Source of the DNA: Acanthopleura granulata
Lineage: Eukaryota > Mollusca > Polyplacophora > Chitonida > Chitonidae
Assembly: GCA_016165875.1 (NCBI GenBank)
Contig: JABBOT010000007.1
Coordinates: 7,845,245 to 7,909,244 of the forward strand
Length of the DNA: 64,000 nt
Reading direction: 5' to 3'
Shown: piece after piece, positions 35,401 to 48,189 of the stretch
Position numbering within the stretch: the stretch's first letter is position 1
Layout of the letters: every line of letters begins with the position of its first letter
The notes under the pieces: model-generated
Told to the model about the DNA's origin: nothing
Databases searched by the model: none
The model's input: only the letters and a program-made list of their open reading frames with translations
Program-made: the position numbers and the translations under genes

Positions 35401-37372
35401 ATCGTTAACATGTTGAAGATGGTTGAACATTGTTGCAAACATAGCCCTGAAACCTCTTACCAAAGGCATTTAGGCCCACTAGCACTTGTGCGCTTTACAC
35501 TTGCTTCGTACACTTCACTAACCTCTAAGCAGCCTACCTTTATAAGGCTATACTACATACATTTTACCGAAACAAAATGACCACCCTTTCATTTAAGACA
35601 TTTCTCAAAAGATGTATGTCAATGGTGTTTTTGACTAAGCGTTTCGCTGTCTAGTTCGAAACAGCTCATAATTACTGTTTTAATACCAAACCACTCGTCT
35701 CATCCATGTTAAATGTTTCAGGCATACCTAGGTTTATGACATTTTCTGTAATACAGTAGACTTCGAAAAGTGTAACGAAAGAAAGCTTCAATTGGCCAGA
35801 TGTTACTCGTCAGTCAGACATGCTCTTCTTAGTTTATTCGTATTCCGAAGTTATGTCTTAGTTAGACACGTTTTGCAATGAAGCCATCTGTGTATACTGA
35901 AGTTAAAGTTTGCCGTGTTTCTTATTTTTGGTCTCGAAATTTCCCTTCGTCGCTATAATACCCCAGGTAAATTCACAGCCAAGAGCACCGAGACCACAGA
36001 CGGTTTGATTAAAGCTTAAGGCCAATTGGAATATATTACACCATGATTTTTGCACATATTATATGCCGACTTAATTGGGAGTACTTTGTTTCCGATAAAA
36101 CGGATAAGCTAGACCTGATTGACATATCTATCACATATGTGTACTTGAAAACGAATCTAAGCTTGCTGTTGTTGTTGTTGAGGTTAATAATCATCAATAT
36201 ACTCCAGCCCTCTTTCTTGAAACAGAGGTATGGGGAAGACCCGATTGGTACATGGACCATATATGTAGCGTAGTTTGACACAGATCATGTTGGTTCATGT
36301 ATTAGTAAACGTCACACAGCCCTTTCTTTCCAACTACAGCTAGTGTAGACATGGTATGTTCCACATATGTTACGTACTTCGAAAGGGATCCAGAGTTAGT
36401 TGTTGTTGGTGTTGATGGGATTAACAGGCATGGGTGAATCCTGCCCTGTGATTTTAACTAGAGGTAAGGTGTGCCTCATTGGTATTTGTTGGCTCACCAA
36501 ACACGTATAGTAAGATGCTTTGCTGACTTTTCACGGCCAGACAGACCACGTGCCTGAGGAATTCTCGTTCACAGCCATTGTTAAAACCTTACTGATCTCG
36601 CGGGATAATTCATGAAAACCTCATTCCGCACCTAACTGAATATGTAGCGTATTCTGAAACGGGTCCAGGCGTTGATAGTGTTGAGGTTAACAGACAGGAT
36701 CTAGGTGACCCAGACTTTTCTCTTTTATCACTGCGAGCCGTGGCCTGAACTCAAGTCGTATAATTTTCCCTGTTGTGTTTAGATCAAGATATTTCGGCGC
36801 GGCTCGATGATTCTTCGGTGTCATCGTGGACAACTGAAGATTAGCCTGAGCCGCGCGCTGCAATCTAGGTGATTGCTTTAACACTGATTTTCTGACACGT
36901 GATTGGTGAAAATTATACAGTGAATGATTGAAGTTAAGCCGCAGTCTTCAGCGTTCGCGTCATGTAACGCCCTCGTGACCCGAGACTCATCTCGGGTCTT
37001 GAGCGTGTTTGGTCTCGGCCTATTCTGGCCAATCACTTGTTGAATAATTTCTCCTGTGGCCGTTTGAAGTCTTCCTTCTCCGACAAACATGTGCGTAAAG
37101 TATTGAAAACCATTACTCGCTACAAAGTTTTAATTACAAAGACGATAATGTAAAAATTCCAGCCAAATTTGTGGCGGTAAAGCCATTTGTAAAGTTGAAC
37201 TCTTTTGTATGGCGTATATTTCGTACTGTGCATAAATGTTGCGCTTTGGTTTGCGGACGAATGACTACAGCCACACAAAAGAGATAAATCCAGCTGGTAT
37301 AAGAGCCAGTTTTGTGCTTTTGTTCGATTTTACACTTATGCGATAAACAGGTCTCCAACGCGTGATCCTCTA
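32408..37372. other. AT-rich non-coding stretch
   Basis: I see no gene, SINE or tandem array here. If the 32,300 exon is real this would be its first intron. Short frames on both strands, such as 34,157-34,441 (minus) and the overlapping pair at 36,036-36,281, have no recognisable motif. A weak, diverged duplication may link 36,363-36,440 with 36,640-36,715 ('gttgatRgtgttgaggttaac'-like). A perfect 9-bp stem hairpin lies at 36,977-36,998. Confidence 0.4.
36977..36998. other. Perfect 9-bp hairpin
   Basis: GACCCGAGA and TCTCGGGTC flank the four-base loop 'ctca'. There is no U tract after it, and in a eukaryote it is not a rho-independent terminator. Its role is unknown. Confidence 0.6.
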
Positions 37373-37476
37373 GTGTCAAATGTATTAAACGCGAGTTAAA
37401 ACTTTCATTTGTTCTCGTCAGAGGTTCGAAACAAGCGAACTCTCGTTTTTTAACTCTCGTTCAATAAATTTGATAC
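37373..37476. mobile_element. 104-bp palindromic element
   Basis: The left arm 37,373-37,402 (begins 'gtgtcaaatgtattaaacg') and the right arm 37,445-37,476 read on the other strand ('gtatcaaatttattgaacg') match over about 30 bp with a few mismatches. The centre carries further inverted sequence around 'gagaacaaatgaaag' and its partner. The layout fits a tiny foldback or MITE-like element. No target duplication was identified. Confidence 0.55.
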
Positions 37477-38634
37477 TACAAAATCACTCGTTGGAGATCT
37501 TCTTTTTCTTTCCGTTTGAATAAATGCTTATTTTTATTCTACAAAGTGTTTTATTTGTTTCGAAAGAAATAGGGTGGGCTCTTGAACAAAAGATAATCAA
37601 ACAAAATATCAGGATGTCACAAGGAATTGGAGATTGTTAAGTCAAGAAAAAATATTCGTCATGGCATCGAAAGGAGCCAGATAGTGGCGTGATGTAAAGT
37701 TAAAATGTTGCTATAAGCTGTAACGGTACACAAATTGCATCCGAATGAAAAACGCTTTCATAGTTAACAAATAACCGATATCCATATTAGATTGGCAAAA
37801 ACACAACCAAAAAAAAAATATGTGAAATAGTGTCCAGGAGTTACAGGTATTTTGTATCAGCAAGAGTATTTTTGAGCTCAAGCTGCTCAACGGCCTGCTG
37901 TGCTATAAAATATGTATAGTTTTCCGTAGAGAAAAATAACGCTTAACATTCACACTCTTTAAAATGTTTCCGATATCAAACGGTGAAGTAATTCTTTGAT
38001 AAACTGGTTAACTTGATAGTATCTACAAGAACGTGCTCTCGGCCAATCAGCTTCCGTCTGAGAAATGTGATGTCATATCTACTCTGCTGGTTTCCGTGGA
38101 TTTATGTCTAATATAACCGGGTTTTTCTATGGCATCGCTAAAACATGTAGGCGAAATTAGTCTATTTTTACAGAACCCACTTCAAATGAGTAGAGTTTTT
38201 TCTCTAAACCTTTCTAGCATGTTTGCGGAAGAAAACATGCTTGTGCGTTTAGAGAGATCCACAAAGAGATGTAACTTTATCCATCGATCAAACCATCAAA
38301 AGGTTATCAACCTACGCGGCAACTTATTCCAATGATTGATTATGTACTGATGACGTCGTGGATATGTTCACTATAGCAAGCAGGATAATTATTATTATCA
38401 GAATGGAATCTAGGAAAAAATTCTCCAGTTCCAGAAAATATCTTCATAACTGTTGCCTGCGTTGCTGGGGCTGGGAAACCTGCCTTTATCAACTTAGTTT
38501 ATGCTTTTCTAACGTGACAGATTATTCCTTGAAAATATAAATTTATGAGCAGACAATGTGTTTCCTATAAGGACGTGGGACAGTTTCTAATAGTTGCCGT
38601 GCATAAGACTTTTGCTGGATCATCAGATATTTCG

Positions 38635-38836
38635 TCCTCTAATGGTATGGGGTTGTTTCCACTGGTAGAGTTCAAGTCCAACTGGCTTCCTTTCCAATCA
38701 TACGTGAGAAGGTCTGCCAGCAACATGTGGATGGTCGTGGGTTTTCTGCCATGAATAATGCCGGCCCTCTGTCATAAAAATGAACTATTCCTGAGTACGA
38801 CGTACACACCAATCAAGTAAATAAATAAATAAATTT
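38635..38836 (+). mobile_element. SINE-1 copy
   Basis: The B-box-like 'gagttcaagtcc' is at 38,668-38,679. It is followed by 'aaggtctgccagcaac', 'ggtcgtgggtttt', a 'cctgagtacgacgt' tail and '(aaat)n'. The A-box head is not clear, so it is probably 5' truncated. It lies in single-copy DNA. Confidence 0.65.
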
Positions 38837-39809
38837 AAAGTGCTAGGAGAAAAATCTTGGGATAGTTAAATTGATATTTCCGGATAATCGGTGCAAAATT
38901 AAAAAACACTAATAAAGTATGTACCGCCATTTACACTGCTGAAAACTATACCTTGGAGTATTTTCATTCATATTTGTAGAGTCTTTGGAAAGTGGGGAAA
39001 TAAGTATATTCACATCTTTAATTCCATAGGTGGGCTTCATGAGACCATGTTGCTAATGGCATTTACTTTTTGTCTTTATATTCACCGACACTCGACACAT
39101 TCTGACATTTTTACGTGGTCATTTGCTTGTGGGTAATAACAGCTATTTTACAATGTTACGAAATTTTCGTCAAAATACGGGTAAAAGGCCTGGCAACAAG
39201 CTCCTACTATGGGTGTTTTACCACTAAAGCGATTGTGGGGGTAAAATGCTCACAGGATTACAGGAGCTACTGCGGTAAAACACAGGGACATTTCTAGCGG
39301 TGTAGTATTAAAAACTGTGTTTTCAGTGGCAAAAGCTTTCGTGACACTAGATAACCCAGACACCAGTTATGTGGTTCATAAATACCACCATACAATGAAA
39401 ACAATGCAATGCCTTTCTCTAAAACAAAAATATACTAAACCATTTATACGCATAGTTTACAGTGAACATTTAAAATGAATTAGACAAAAGAACAAAATGC
39501 ACTCATCTTAATTATAAGTGGTCAAGAGTTACTCTTGATGACACTTACTCACATTCTGTACGCAATTGCATGTTAACAAGTCATTTTTTGCCATTTTAGA
39601 AGATGTAACATTTGTCATACATCAAAAGCCCAAACACTGGAAAATATTTTTCACAATATAGGATTCTTAAAGTCTTGAATCCCATTAAGTATTAGTGAAA
39701 ACATTTTCTTATTATTATTTTGGGGAATTCTATAATTGTTTGCAAATTATAACATTTTCAAAATTATGAACATGTACTCAGGGTTTTAATATTTTGATAC
39801 TTTACCATT

Positions 39810-40005
39810 AAGAAGCCTCCGTGGCCGACTGATTAGCGCGCAAGCGCAGCACAATGACCCGGGGCCCTCAAAATGGATATGTGGGAGAGTTGACCAACTA
39901 CCTGCCGATAGTCGTAGGTTTCCTCCCACCATATTGATGGTCCTGGTCGAATTAATGAAATATATTTGAGAACGGCGCAAAACTCAAATCAAGTAAATAA
40001 ATAAG
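39810..40005 (+). mobile_element. SINE-1 copy with probable target duplication
   Basis: The head 'gtggccgactgattagcg' fits a tRNA A box (TGGCnnAcTGG-type). The body is short of the B-box region. The tail reads 'gagaacggcgcaaaactc' followed by 'aagtaaataaataa'. Flanks 'tttaccatt' (39,801-39,809) and 'tttatcatt' (40,006-40,014) differ at one base and are probably the target-site duplication. Confidence 0.7.
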
Positions 40006-40734
40006 TTTATCATTTGGTTGGTACCATTGGGTTGTTTCCCATGAATCTGTACGTTAGTCTATCACCCTTTGGTGTCAGGAGTACCGTCAGTTTGCGCTAC
40101 ATTACAACGTGCTTATTGAAGAAACCGATGGAACGATAAAGATATCAAGACCTGGAATCACACGCTTCTGAGATCTGATCAGAAATTCGCTAGTAGCCAT
40201 GTTTGTTCAGGGGTTCGCTGCACCTACCCTCACCGACCTTCTCGGCTTTCTCAACCACCCCCACCTTCTGCAGATGGCCACATGAGGAGCCGAAACCCAA
40301 GAGCATGATTAATGCTGTCCGTGCGTGTTATCTCTGCTGGAGGAATAGTTTCATATCACGCACGCGGGATTCTCTCAAATCTGCGCGAATTATCTTACCA
40401 GATACGCGAAAGTACCTGGCACACAGACCCCTGACTACGCGTCGTGTGCCTTCTTTAATTGGTAGTTATAATTGACTTCATATAGCTTTGATCACAAAAC
40501 TCATCAATCACGTCACAACGGGCTACCGACAGAGGGCACTAGTTCACCACGAATCCATGTACCTATAGTGAAAGTAAATAAAACAGCAACGCAGATGAGA
40601 GTAGTTATATCTGTAAATTTGTATGGGTTGGATGGACGTTTTTTTAGGGAGGGGGATGGCTTGAAAATGGGCTAGTGTGGATAGGAATGACAGATAAACT
40701 ACCTTTTAGACGATATTTAAAGAAGCATGTATGC

Positions 40735-40860
40735 ATATTTATTTATATTAAATATTTACATTTTTAATATGTTTATTTACTAAAGATTATTTGACTTATA
40801 CGACTGCAACCAGCATTATGGGGGGAGGAAACCGGGCACAGCTACGTGGGAAATTTGCGA
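40735..40860 (-). mobile_element. SINE-1 3' fragment, minus strand
   Basis: On the reverse strand the fragment has 'cggtttcctccccccataat' and then 'cgtataagtcaaataatc', followed by A/T-rich tail sequence. It is only the 3' half of the element. Confidence 0.55.
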
Positions 40861-41854
40861 TCAATCGTCTCCTTAAAATAAACTATATAACCTACACATG
40901 TAACTGATAAAAGGATTCAACCTGCCAAATCGCTTGTCACTGCGACATTTATTTTTGACGGTTGCCAGACGATGGATTAAAGTTCAGCTTAAACCTTGTT
41001 AAGTTCTTGGAGTCGAAAGAGTGTTGCGTGAGAATAAATTCTGGCTCGGTAAAACTTGGTGTTGGGTTGTAGATTTACCCATTGAAAAGCCCGACGACAT
41101 TTGCATATTGTTCAACGCCATTAGCAGAGTCAGGCTATTTTCTAATCCATCTATAGCCTTAATTTCATGTCACCATGATCTGCGGCCGTCTTATGCAAAT
41201 ACAAATTACTTAGTCACGCTATATGATAGGACTGCTGATCACAAGCCAGTCACATTCTGGCTTTGCCATTTCTCACAGATAGAGACAGGTTTATGTCAGG
41301 TCGTGTCAAGGTTACCTTCTTCTCCATCATTGTTACCCTAACATCAGAATTGCATAATACGCGGTACCCTTGTTCAAAGACTTTCCCAAGCTTAGCGGCA
41401 TTAGAAAGCATAACAATCTGTGAATAAACGTGCTTGGATTTCATTATTATGCAAACAATCCCATGTAAATAGGTTACTGCTTGCCCGCCTTCCAATTTAC
41501 AAGGCATAGTGTCAAACCTTTTTCCACCGGGCGACGTATATGTACGGTAATGTCCAAGAAATTAGATGTATAGAAATCCTCTACGGCAGAGATTACACGA
41601 AGCCTTGACTATATAGTTGGTTCATATAGCCGCATCGACAACATTTCAGCCATATCGTGCTGAATATAGTAATGGCACAACCGAATTTCCATCCTTGGCG
41701 TCTTTTTCCATGTTTTTGCGTCTATTCCGTGTATGCCGTGTTAGTTTGACCTTAATATACCATGAAACGTAGGCTTGCACAAAGGTAAATACCATCCATT
41801 GTAAAACAGTCGCGAATGATATGATATCCAATAAACACCGTTGTTAATTCACGT

Positions 41855-41950
41855 AGCTTTCCTCCGGCCATAATACTCGCCGCCGTCGTGTACAAGTGAA
41901 ATAATCTTTATTGACTACGCTGTAAAACACCAATGAAATAAATAAATGAA
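41855..41950 (+). mobile_element. SINE-1 3' fragment
   Basis: The sequence 'tttcctccggccataat' is followed by 'gtgaaataatctttattgac', 'gctgtaaaacaccaatgaa' and 'ataaataaatg'. This is the 3' end of the same family, severely 5' truncated. Confidence 0.6.
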
Positions 41951-42032
41951 GCAGGTTGAAGTCCATACAAGCAGCGTACGTTTTGGCGAATATGGTGTTG
42001 CATAGATGGAATTTTGTGCCAGCTTCTGCTTA

Positions 42033-42526
42033 TGGAAGCCGGATGCTGCCACTCGCGTTGTCACAGTTTCGATCTTTTAAATAAAATGTCGACAAAAATA
42101 CGAAAGAGCCAAGGTCGAAAATGCGAAAACGCGAGGCGAAAACACGAAAGTACGAATTTGGTACTGTTCCTCACTTTCGGGTTGTGGCCTTGTACTTTCA
42201 GGTTTTCGTCCTATTCAAAGGGACGAAAACGAAAGCGAAAACTTCGCTCTTTCGCTCTTTTTGAAAGGTCGAAAATGCTAAAGGGCGTTCTCTCCTTCCG
42301 GTTTCTCCTGTTCAAGGTTTCCGGTCTGTGCGTGTTGCGTGGGTGCTTTAGACATTCCCGCGCACAAGACGGAAAGCTGTACTAAATTCGTACTTTCGTG
42401 TTTTCGAGTTTTCGCCCTTCCGTGTTTTTGCATTTTCAACCATCGGTCTTTTGTGTTTTCGCGTTTTCGACCTTAAATTTATAAGGTCGAAAGTACAAAA
42501 ACCCGAGTGGCCGCATCCGGCTTCTA
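42033..42526. mobile_element. 494-bp foldback element with TA target
   Basis: The termini are inverted repeats: left 'ggaagccggatgctgccact', right on the other strand 'agaagccggatgcggccact'. The dinucleotide TA stands outside each end (42,031-42,032 and 42,527-42,528), consistent with a TA target duplication. The interior is built of short motifs such as 'cgaaaacgcga' on the left and 'tcgcgttttcgacc' on the right, so the element folds along much of its length. The centre has a 10-bp stem (42,202-42,211 with 42,221-42,230). There is no transposase. The 123-codon frame at 42,014-42,385 runs through these motifs and is not a gene. It is probably mobilised by a transposase encoded elsewhere. Confidence 0.75.
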
Positions 42527-42529
42527 TAT

Positions 42530-44311
42530 CTGCTCGTTCGGTTGTAACGCATGTAAATGGTCTGTTATTCTAATATGCACAAAAGTTAAGAAAATATGTG
42601 GCAAAATAAGAAATGGAAACAACTCTTTTGACTTTGAGAATTTTTTCTTTTCAAATTAACATGTCAGTCCCTAACTCGACCATTTCTGCTTAACTGCCTG
42701 TATCGATCGCAAACACATCCAATCTGGTCAACTAAAAGTTTAAAGTCGATGCTCCTCTAATATTGGACGTTTAATCATGGCTAAGCAGCGTCTTGCCTAG
42801 GGGTTTCGTATTGATTCTGTGACGTAATAAACTTCAGAAGGGTGCTTTAAATCCGATTGGATATCTGATCCGGTTTACGCGCGAATGGTTCAAGGTGACT
42901 GTGATCTGTTTGATCTTGAGCTCTTTCACTGCTCATTTTGATAAGGCGTATAAGTGCAGTATCTTGTGAGGCGTGGCGTCTGAAATAACTTTACCGATTT
43001 GCCGGGTAAATACGACCGTGGAATTTACATGGATAGTTTGAGTAATAAGGATATAATTGTTACAGTTCTCGAATACAGATTCGATACCGCTCTGCCTTGC
43101 ATAGCTAGGTGATTATTTTAATGACATTATTCGATTGGCCGCTGTTCATACCGACTTGATTGTGCTTAAATCAGTACAGCTCAATTAATCGCTGACGAGA
43201 CCTTCTGTCCGAAAATACCTTATCAATTGATAATAGTTTCTATAATTTAGCAATGCTGCATTAGGCTATAGATTCCTGCGATCTCGACGTACATACAGCA
43301 CAGGGCAATTTCACGCAGCATGACATGGTGAAATTGTCGTGATATCGACAGACGAACTCTGACGGGATATACGATATCTCTGCGCACTTCATTGTGTCGA
43401 CTAGAAATCCTTATGATTCGTACGCGCCGTGTGTTCACTTTGTAAGTACTTGTGAGCCCAGGTTTTCTTGGGGACTCTTCTCGGAGCTATAGACCACATG
43501 TCGCTCATGCTAATACTGACCAGTGATTTCCATATCGATTTCTTCTGGCTTTGTACAGTTCTGAGCCTGCGTAACAATGAGCCAAGACAGTCCTGGAAAG
43601 CTGGACCAGCTTATCCGTCTCGTACAATGGTCCTTACCTTTAAGATTGCATCTTAGCTGTATGGCCAAGAAAAAAAAAGAAAGAAAAGAAAAGAAAAAAA
43701 TCCGAGCTCCTTGAAGATGACAAAACAGCGGAGTATGATTAATAAAAGCATGCTGAAGTGTCTTTCAATCCCCTAATGTCTTACTTTGAGAATGGAAGCA
43801 GAGCATTAATTTAATCAACCCTGTTCCCTGGATACCGAGAAGTGTATGTGAACATGCTGAAGATATATATCAGATCTCGGAAAGGAATTTGTTAAGAAAT
43901 GTTCCACGTTGTTACATGTGTACGGGCTATTTAAGTTTGTTAAGATCGCCAACAATATTTTATGGGTGTCGTACATTGCACAAGCGCTACATCTGCTTTG
44001 GTTTTATGTATAATCTATAAATATTCAGCTATTGCATTGAACAGGACCTATTTAGGTTTCTTAGAACCTATCTATTCTCACATCATTCAAAATCTGCACG
44101 TTTTGCTCACGATGCAATGAATTCGGTTCTAAACAAGTAAACTCAGATTCTCAAATACAAGTATTGCATTCAAACGTTAAGATGCTTGGATTTGGAAAAT
44201 CAACTTGTTGTTGAGGAAAGTGAACGCTATTTTTGTTCGGTTAATGTAATAAACTACAAATGGCTTGGAATGTCCTTGTGAAAGAAGAGGAATCATATTT
44301 TAACACTGTCG
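42530..44311. other. Non-coding stretch
   Basis: No gene was recognised. The only low-complexity feature is a pure A/G run at 43,666-43,700, dominated by 'aaaag' units. Confidence 0.4.
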
Positions 44312-44772
44312 GTAAGTAGAAAAATATTGTAAGTGTATCTGTTCTATCTAAATCCAAACTTTCGTAGTAGAAGCAAGCCAACAGTGCACAGAGAAGTGAC
44401 CACTGTATCGTACATAGAAAGCCATATAGATAAGTAGAAAGATGATGTAAATCTATCTAATCTATCCAAATCCAACCTTTCGTAGTAGTACCAAACCAAC
44501 ACTGGACAGAGAAGTGGCCACTGTATCGTACACAGAAAGACATACAGATAAGTTGACAGATGATGTAAATCTATCTGTTCTATTCAAATCCAACCTTTCG
44601 CAGCAGAACTAAACCAGCACTGGACAGAGATGTGGCCACTGTATCGTACACAGAAAGACATATAGATAAGTCAGCAGATGATGTAAGTCTATCTTTTGCA
44701 TCCAAATACAACGCTTCCTAGTAGAAATAAACCAACAGTGGACAGAGAAGTCCTCACTGCATCGAAAACACC
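44312..44772 (+). repeat. 118-bp tandem repeat, about four copies
   Basis: The anchor 'aatccaa' followed by 'ctttcg' starts at 44,351, 44,469 and 44,587, with a diverged fourth copy at 44,705. The spacing is exactly 118 bp each time. Units also share 'gacagagaagtg', 'cactgtatcgtac' and 'gatgatgta'. The constant spacing with base changes but hardly any indels is unusual for a repeat this diverged. No ORF spans the array. Confidence 0.85.
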
Positions 44773-44774
44773 TC

Positions 44775-47755
44775 TACAGATTTAGCCATTGTTTGCATTG
44801 TATCGTCAGGGCTACACACGACTTATTAGGAGACATTTGCATGTTTCCTCTGGTTATTCCCTTTAGTGACCAAATCTTACGGCCGCATCAATCTTAATAC
44901 ATCACGTAGTCCACATGGGCTATGTACCAAGAGAGACGTCGCGTTTAACCTCCGTCAAAATCATAAAAGTTAAAACATACGTTTTTCACCGATTCTATAT
45001 GGCCTCTTTCATATTCAAATAGTTGGTCGAGGTGCGTTCTCTCTGTTTGTTATTACATTCGTAGAATTGATTAATGTTTTCTTCATAGATACGTGGCTTT
45101 CTTCAAAGCTGTTTCCTTGACAAAAATGGACACATTGCGAACTGTTTGTGTCTCGATCTGGCGAGCAATGCCTTCCAAAACAGATCGATTCGCGCGGCTT
45201 ACCGCTGATGACACCAAGCAGGCCAGACAATATGACAAGAATTTGTTGTAGAATTAATTACTTTCAACGGTGTCATTGGCAACAATCCCTGGCCTGCCTA
45301 GACCATATAACGTGAAAGGACCAGACCGAGGTCTAAGGCGAAAGACAACTGAATCAGTCTAAAGCTTGGCGTGGAAACAGACATTCGTACAGCAGCCATC
45401 ATATATTATGGACGATACGGGTCTGTAAATACAAGACCAATTTTCAAACCAATATTCAACACAATCAACGACAGAACTGAGCAGGTATATAAAGCTTAGA
45501 AATTAGGGCGTAATCCTACTAAAAAGATGCAGTGAACACATTTCAGTATTGACTGATAGTCCAGTGGAACGTTCTAAGCGGTTAAAATTCATCAGTGTCT
45601 AAATCGTGTCCCATGATAGTTCCAAGGATGGTAGGCTTAAATTTTAGCTGTACCACAAACGAAAAAAATGAATTGTTTGCTTTTTTAATAAAAGCAAACT
45701 GAAGATTGTTTTCTCTGTCAGGGAAACAAGAGTAGACTCTAGCAAGAAAATGACAATCAATTGTCAATATATGTCACCAAGTGAGTTTATTACACATCAC
45801 GTGACGAAAGAGCTGTTTACCTGGAAAGATAAACTGTTTTATATCAAGTACAATCATAAAATACCCGCGAGGGTACCAACACGTAATTTATTGCTTCATA
45901 CTTGGCCTGATTAACCTGTGTTGTTTTCAAAGTTCTTAGGAATAAGGTAATTCATAATGAATCTTCTTGTGACGTAAACGTCTGCATTTTTAAAGAGGCA
46001 CAAACACGCCGGGGACAAAACTCCCTCTTCGCACCTGGGTCTCATTTTTGATAATTTCTCAAATCGGTTCTGTTTTCTCATAGTGGTTTCGTTTCATGCA
46101 TGAGCTTGTTCACTGTAATTGACACAGTGGCACACTGGTATTACCCATGAGGTTTTCCATCAACGACATCTGTCTTGCCTGCGTTATTCGGCAGAAAACA
46201 AGCTCATACTCTATGATTTGATTTATGAGTAAAATGAGTTACTTTTCTGACCAATGCCGATAGTTTTATACACTTATAACGGAAAGATTTTTCAGTTGAT
46301 GATGAATAAAGTTACATTTTCCTCGTATTGTGTATCCTCATTGTCTACATACTGCGTGCAATCATGCGTGACGTGTAACTAGTTTGTCTACTTTCTTTAA
46401 TTCCTAGGTGGCCTGTCTTGAACGTTGGTCTGGAATCTTATGTTTTGTTGCTGAGCGCTCATTGTGGTTGGCGATTGGTTTACAGTAGCTGGTATGTCGC
46501 ACAGATCCGTAGATGTTTTGGTCAGTAACTGCCACCAGAAGGTTGAGCACTTCCACACTTTCAGGCAAACCCTTGTGTGTATATAAATAGATAAACCACA
46601 TGCCTTGAAAATGGTTTTGTCATGTAAATTCATCTGTTACTAAATCAGATGAGTAGATATTTGTTTAAAATCAATCTTCTTACCTAGTGTGGTAATTTCG
46701 TGCACGTCTGAAATGATTCTAACCTCGAATAAAACAGTTTATCAGATATTTCTTCAAAAGCAATAATCTTCACCCACTTTACATTCATTTAATCACATCT
46801 TTTACATCCAAATATGAATGAATGAAATACTGACTTTGGCTTAAGGCCGTTTCGCTAATATTGCAACCGTACCCGTCACCCCGACATCCATATATGAAAA
46901 AAATAGGAAACCCATAATTCTACGATGTTGGCACGATGATTATTAATAAACTTATACTAACGATTCTTGATATGTTTTCAAATACATACGGTTTAATCTT
47001 TTTTGAGAAGCAGGAATTCCGTCAAGTGGGAGCAGTCCAAGGCTGTACAAACGGCGGCAGGTGGATTTGAACACGCACCTTTATTACTGGATCACCGGTA
47101 TGGACCTGCATCTGTGCCTTTCAAAGTTATTATTAGAAGATAAACCTTTGAGCATCTTATAAAGTTACGGTACTGCCTTCCAGCAGAATAGGCCTTGCAG
47201 TTCGCGACAAGGCGAATATGAAATCAACACCTGGCCAAAAATCATAGTAGTACGCAATAACGTGTAGTATATGACAGATATATAGTCGTCATAAACCCAT
47301 CTGTTAGCGCGCACTAAGACGTAACGCGTAGTTTGGTCTGCCCCTTCGCTGGTTGATCACCAGAGAGACTACTCTGGTGATACCCGTACAGTATCGTTGT
47401 CCATCATAGTTTATAACTCATCTGGGGAAATATCCACTCAGATTCGGAAACGGAACGATGTGAACAGGTTACTTTATGAAGTGCTGACTTCGGGGAAACA
47501 TCAAGATAAAGGGCTGGGAATAGATATGTAATCACTTTATAGAGATTATCCTTCGATATAGACTAATTCGATTGTTTCTTCATTCAAGGCATCCATATTT
47601 AGATAAGTCAGAAGCAGTAAATGCTGATGGAAACTTGGTGAGATATCGAGTATGTGAACAGAATAAAAGAGATCTGGGGCATTTTCCTCACAGTGAAGCA
47701 TTTGGAACAGGAAGTGCCAGCGGCTGCAGTGTGCATTCTCCTTCGTCACATGTAC
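44775..47755. other. Non-coding stretch
   Basis: No gene, tRNA or mobile element was recognised in about 3 kb. A piece at about 46,810-46,880 ('aatatgaatgaatgaaatac' and 'taatattgcaaccgt') resembles in general form the decayed element near 62,270. Confidence 0.35.
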
Positions 47756-47831
47756 TCTCAACATTCAATTTTGAGATTATTAATTATCCTTATTCTCAAC
47801 TTTCAATTTTGAAACTGTAAATTATCCTTAT
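47756..47831 (+). repeat. 38-bp tandem duplication
   Basis: 'tctcaacattcaattttgag' at 47,756 and 'tctcaactttcaattttgaa' at 47,794 begin two adjacent copies that both end in 'aattatccttat'. The period is 38 bp. Confidence 0.8.
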
Positions 47832-47966
47832 TTTTGGATCGTAATATACACAAGGGCCCAGTATATAGCCGATACGTGTCACCTTGTGTCATTTGTTAGA
47901 TCCTGTGTAAAGTTGGATGATTCTGACAATAACAATTAGTGATTTAAAAGAAATTCAAAAATTCCA

Positions 47967-48189
47967 GCAAGGGGCCTCCTTGGCTCAGTAGGTTAGGTCA
48001 GCGGAGTAACCCAGAAGCCTCCCTCCAATGCGGTCTCCGGTCCTACATGGGAAGGTCTGCCAGCAACCTGAGGATGATCGTGAGTTTCCCTCGGACTCTG
48101 CCTGGTTCCCTCCCACCATAATGCTGGCCGCCGTCGTATAAGTGAAATATTCTTGAGTACGGCGTAAAGCACCAATGAAATAAATAGAT
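47967..48189 (+). mobile_element. SINE-1 copy with exact target duplication
   Basis: This is the clearest member. An identical 10-bp direct repeat, AAAAATTCCA, flanks it at 47,957-47,966 and 48,190-48,199, as expected from target-primed insertion. The head has a consensus-like A box, 'tggctcagtag' at 47,981-47,991. The B-box region seen in other copies is deleted here. The tail reads 'gagtacggcgtaaagcacc' then 'aaataaatagat'. It defines the family's ends at about 223 bp in this deleted form. Confidence 0.8.

Larger units (their letters stand above)
37480..42030. other. Non-coding stretch with scattered SINE-1 copies
   Basis: Apart from the SINE-1 copies listed at 38,635, 39,810, 40,735 and 41,855, nothing is recognisable. 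A fragment 'acaacatttcagccatatcg' at about 41,640 resembles the one at 62,270. Short frames here (38,129-38,335; 40,203-40,475; 41,021-41,341) show no domain, signal sequence or plausible codon structure. Confidence 0.4.

Noticed and set aside
36977..36998. Rho-independent terminator
   Set aside because: There is a perfect stem but no T tract, and such terminators are not expected in this type of genome.
42014..42385. 123-codon frame as a basic, arginine/lysine-rich protein
   Set aside because: It runs through the inverted 'cgaaaacgcga' motifs of the foldback element, so its composition comes from the repeat.
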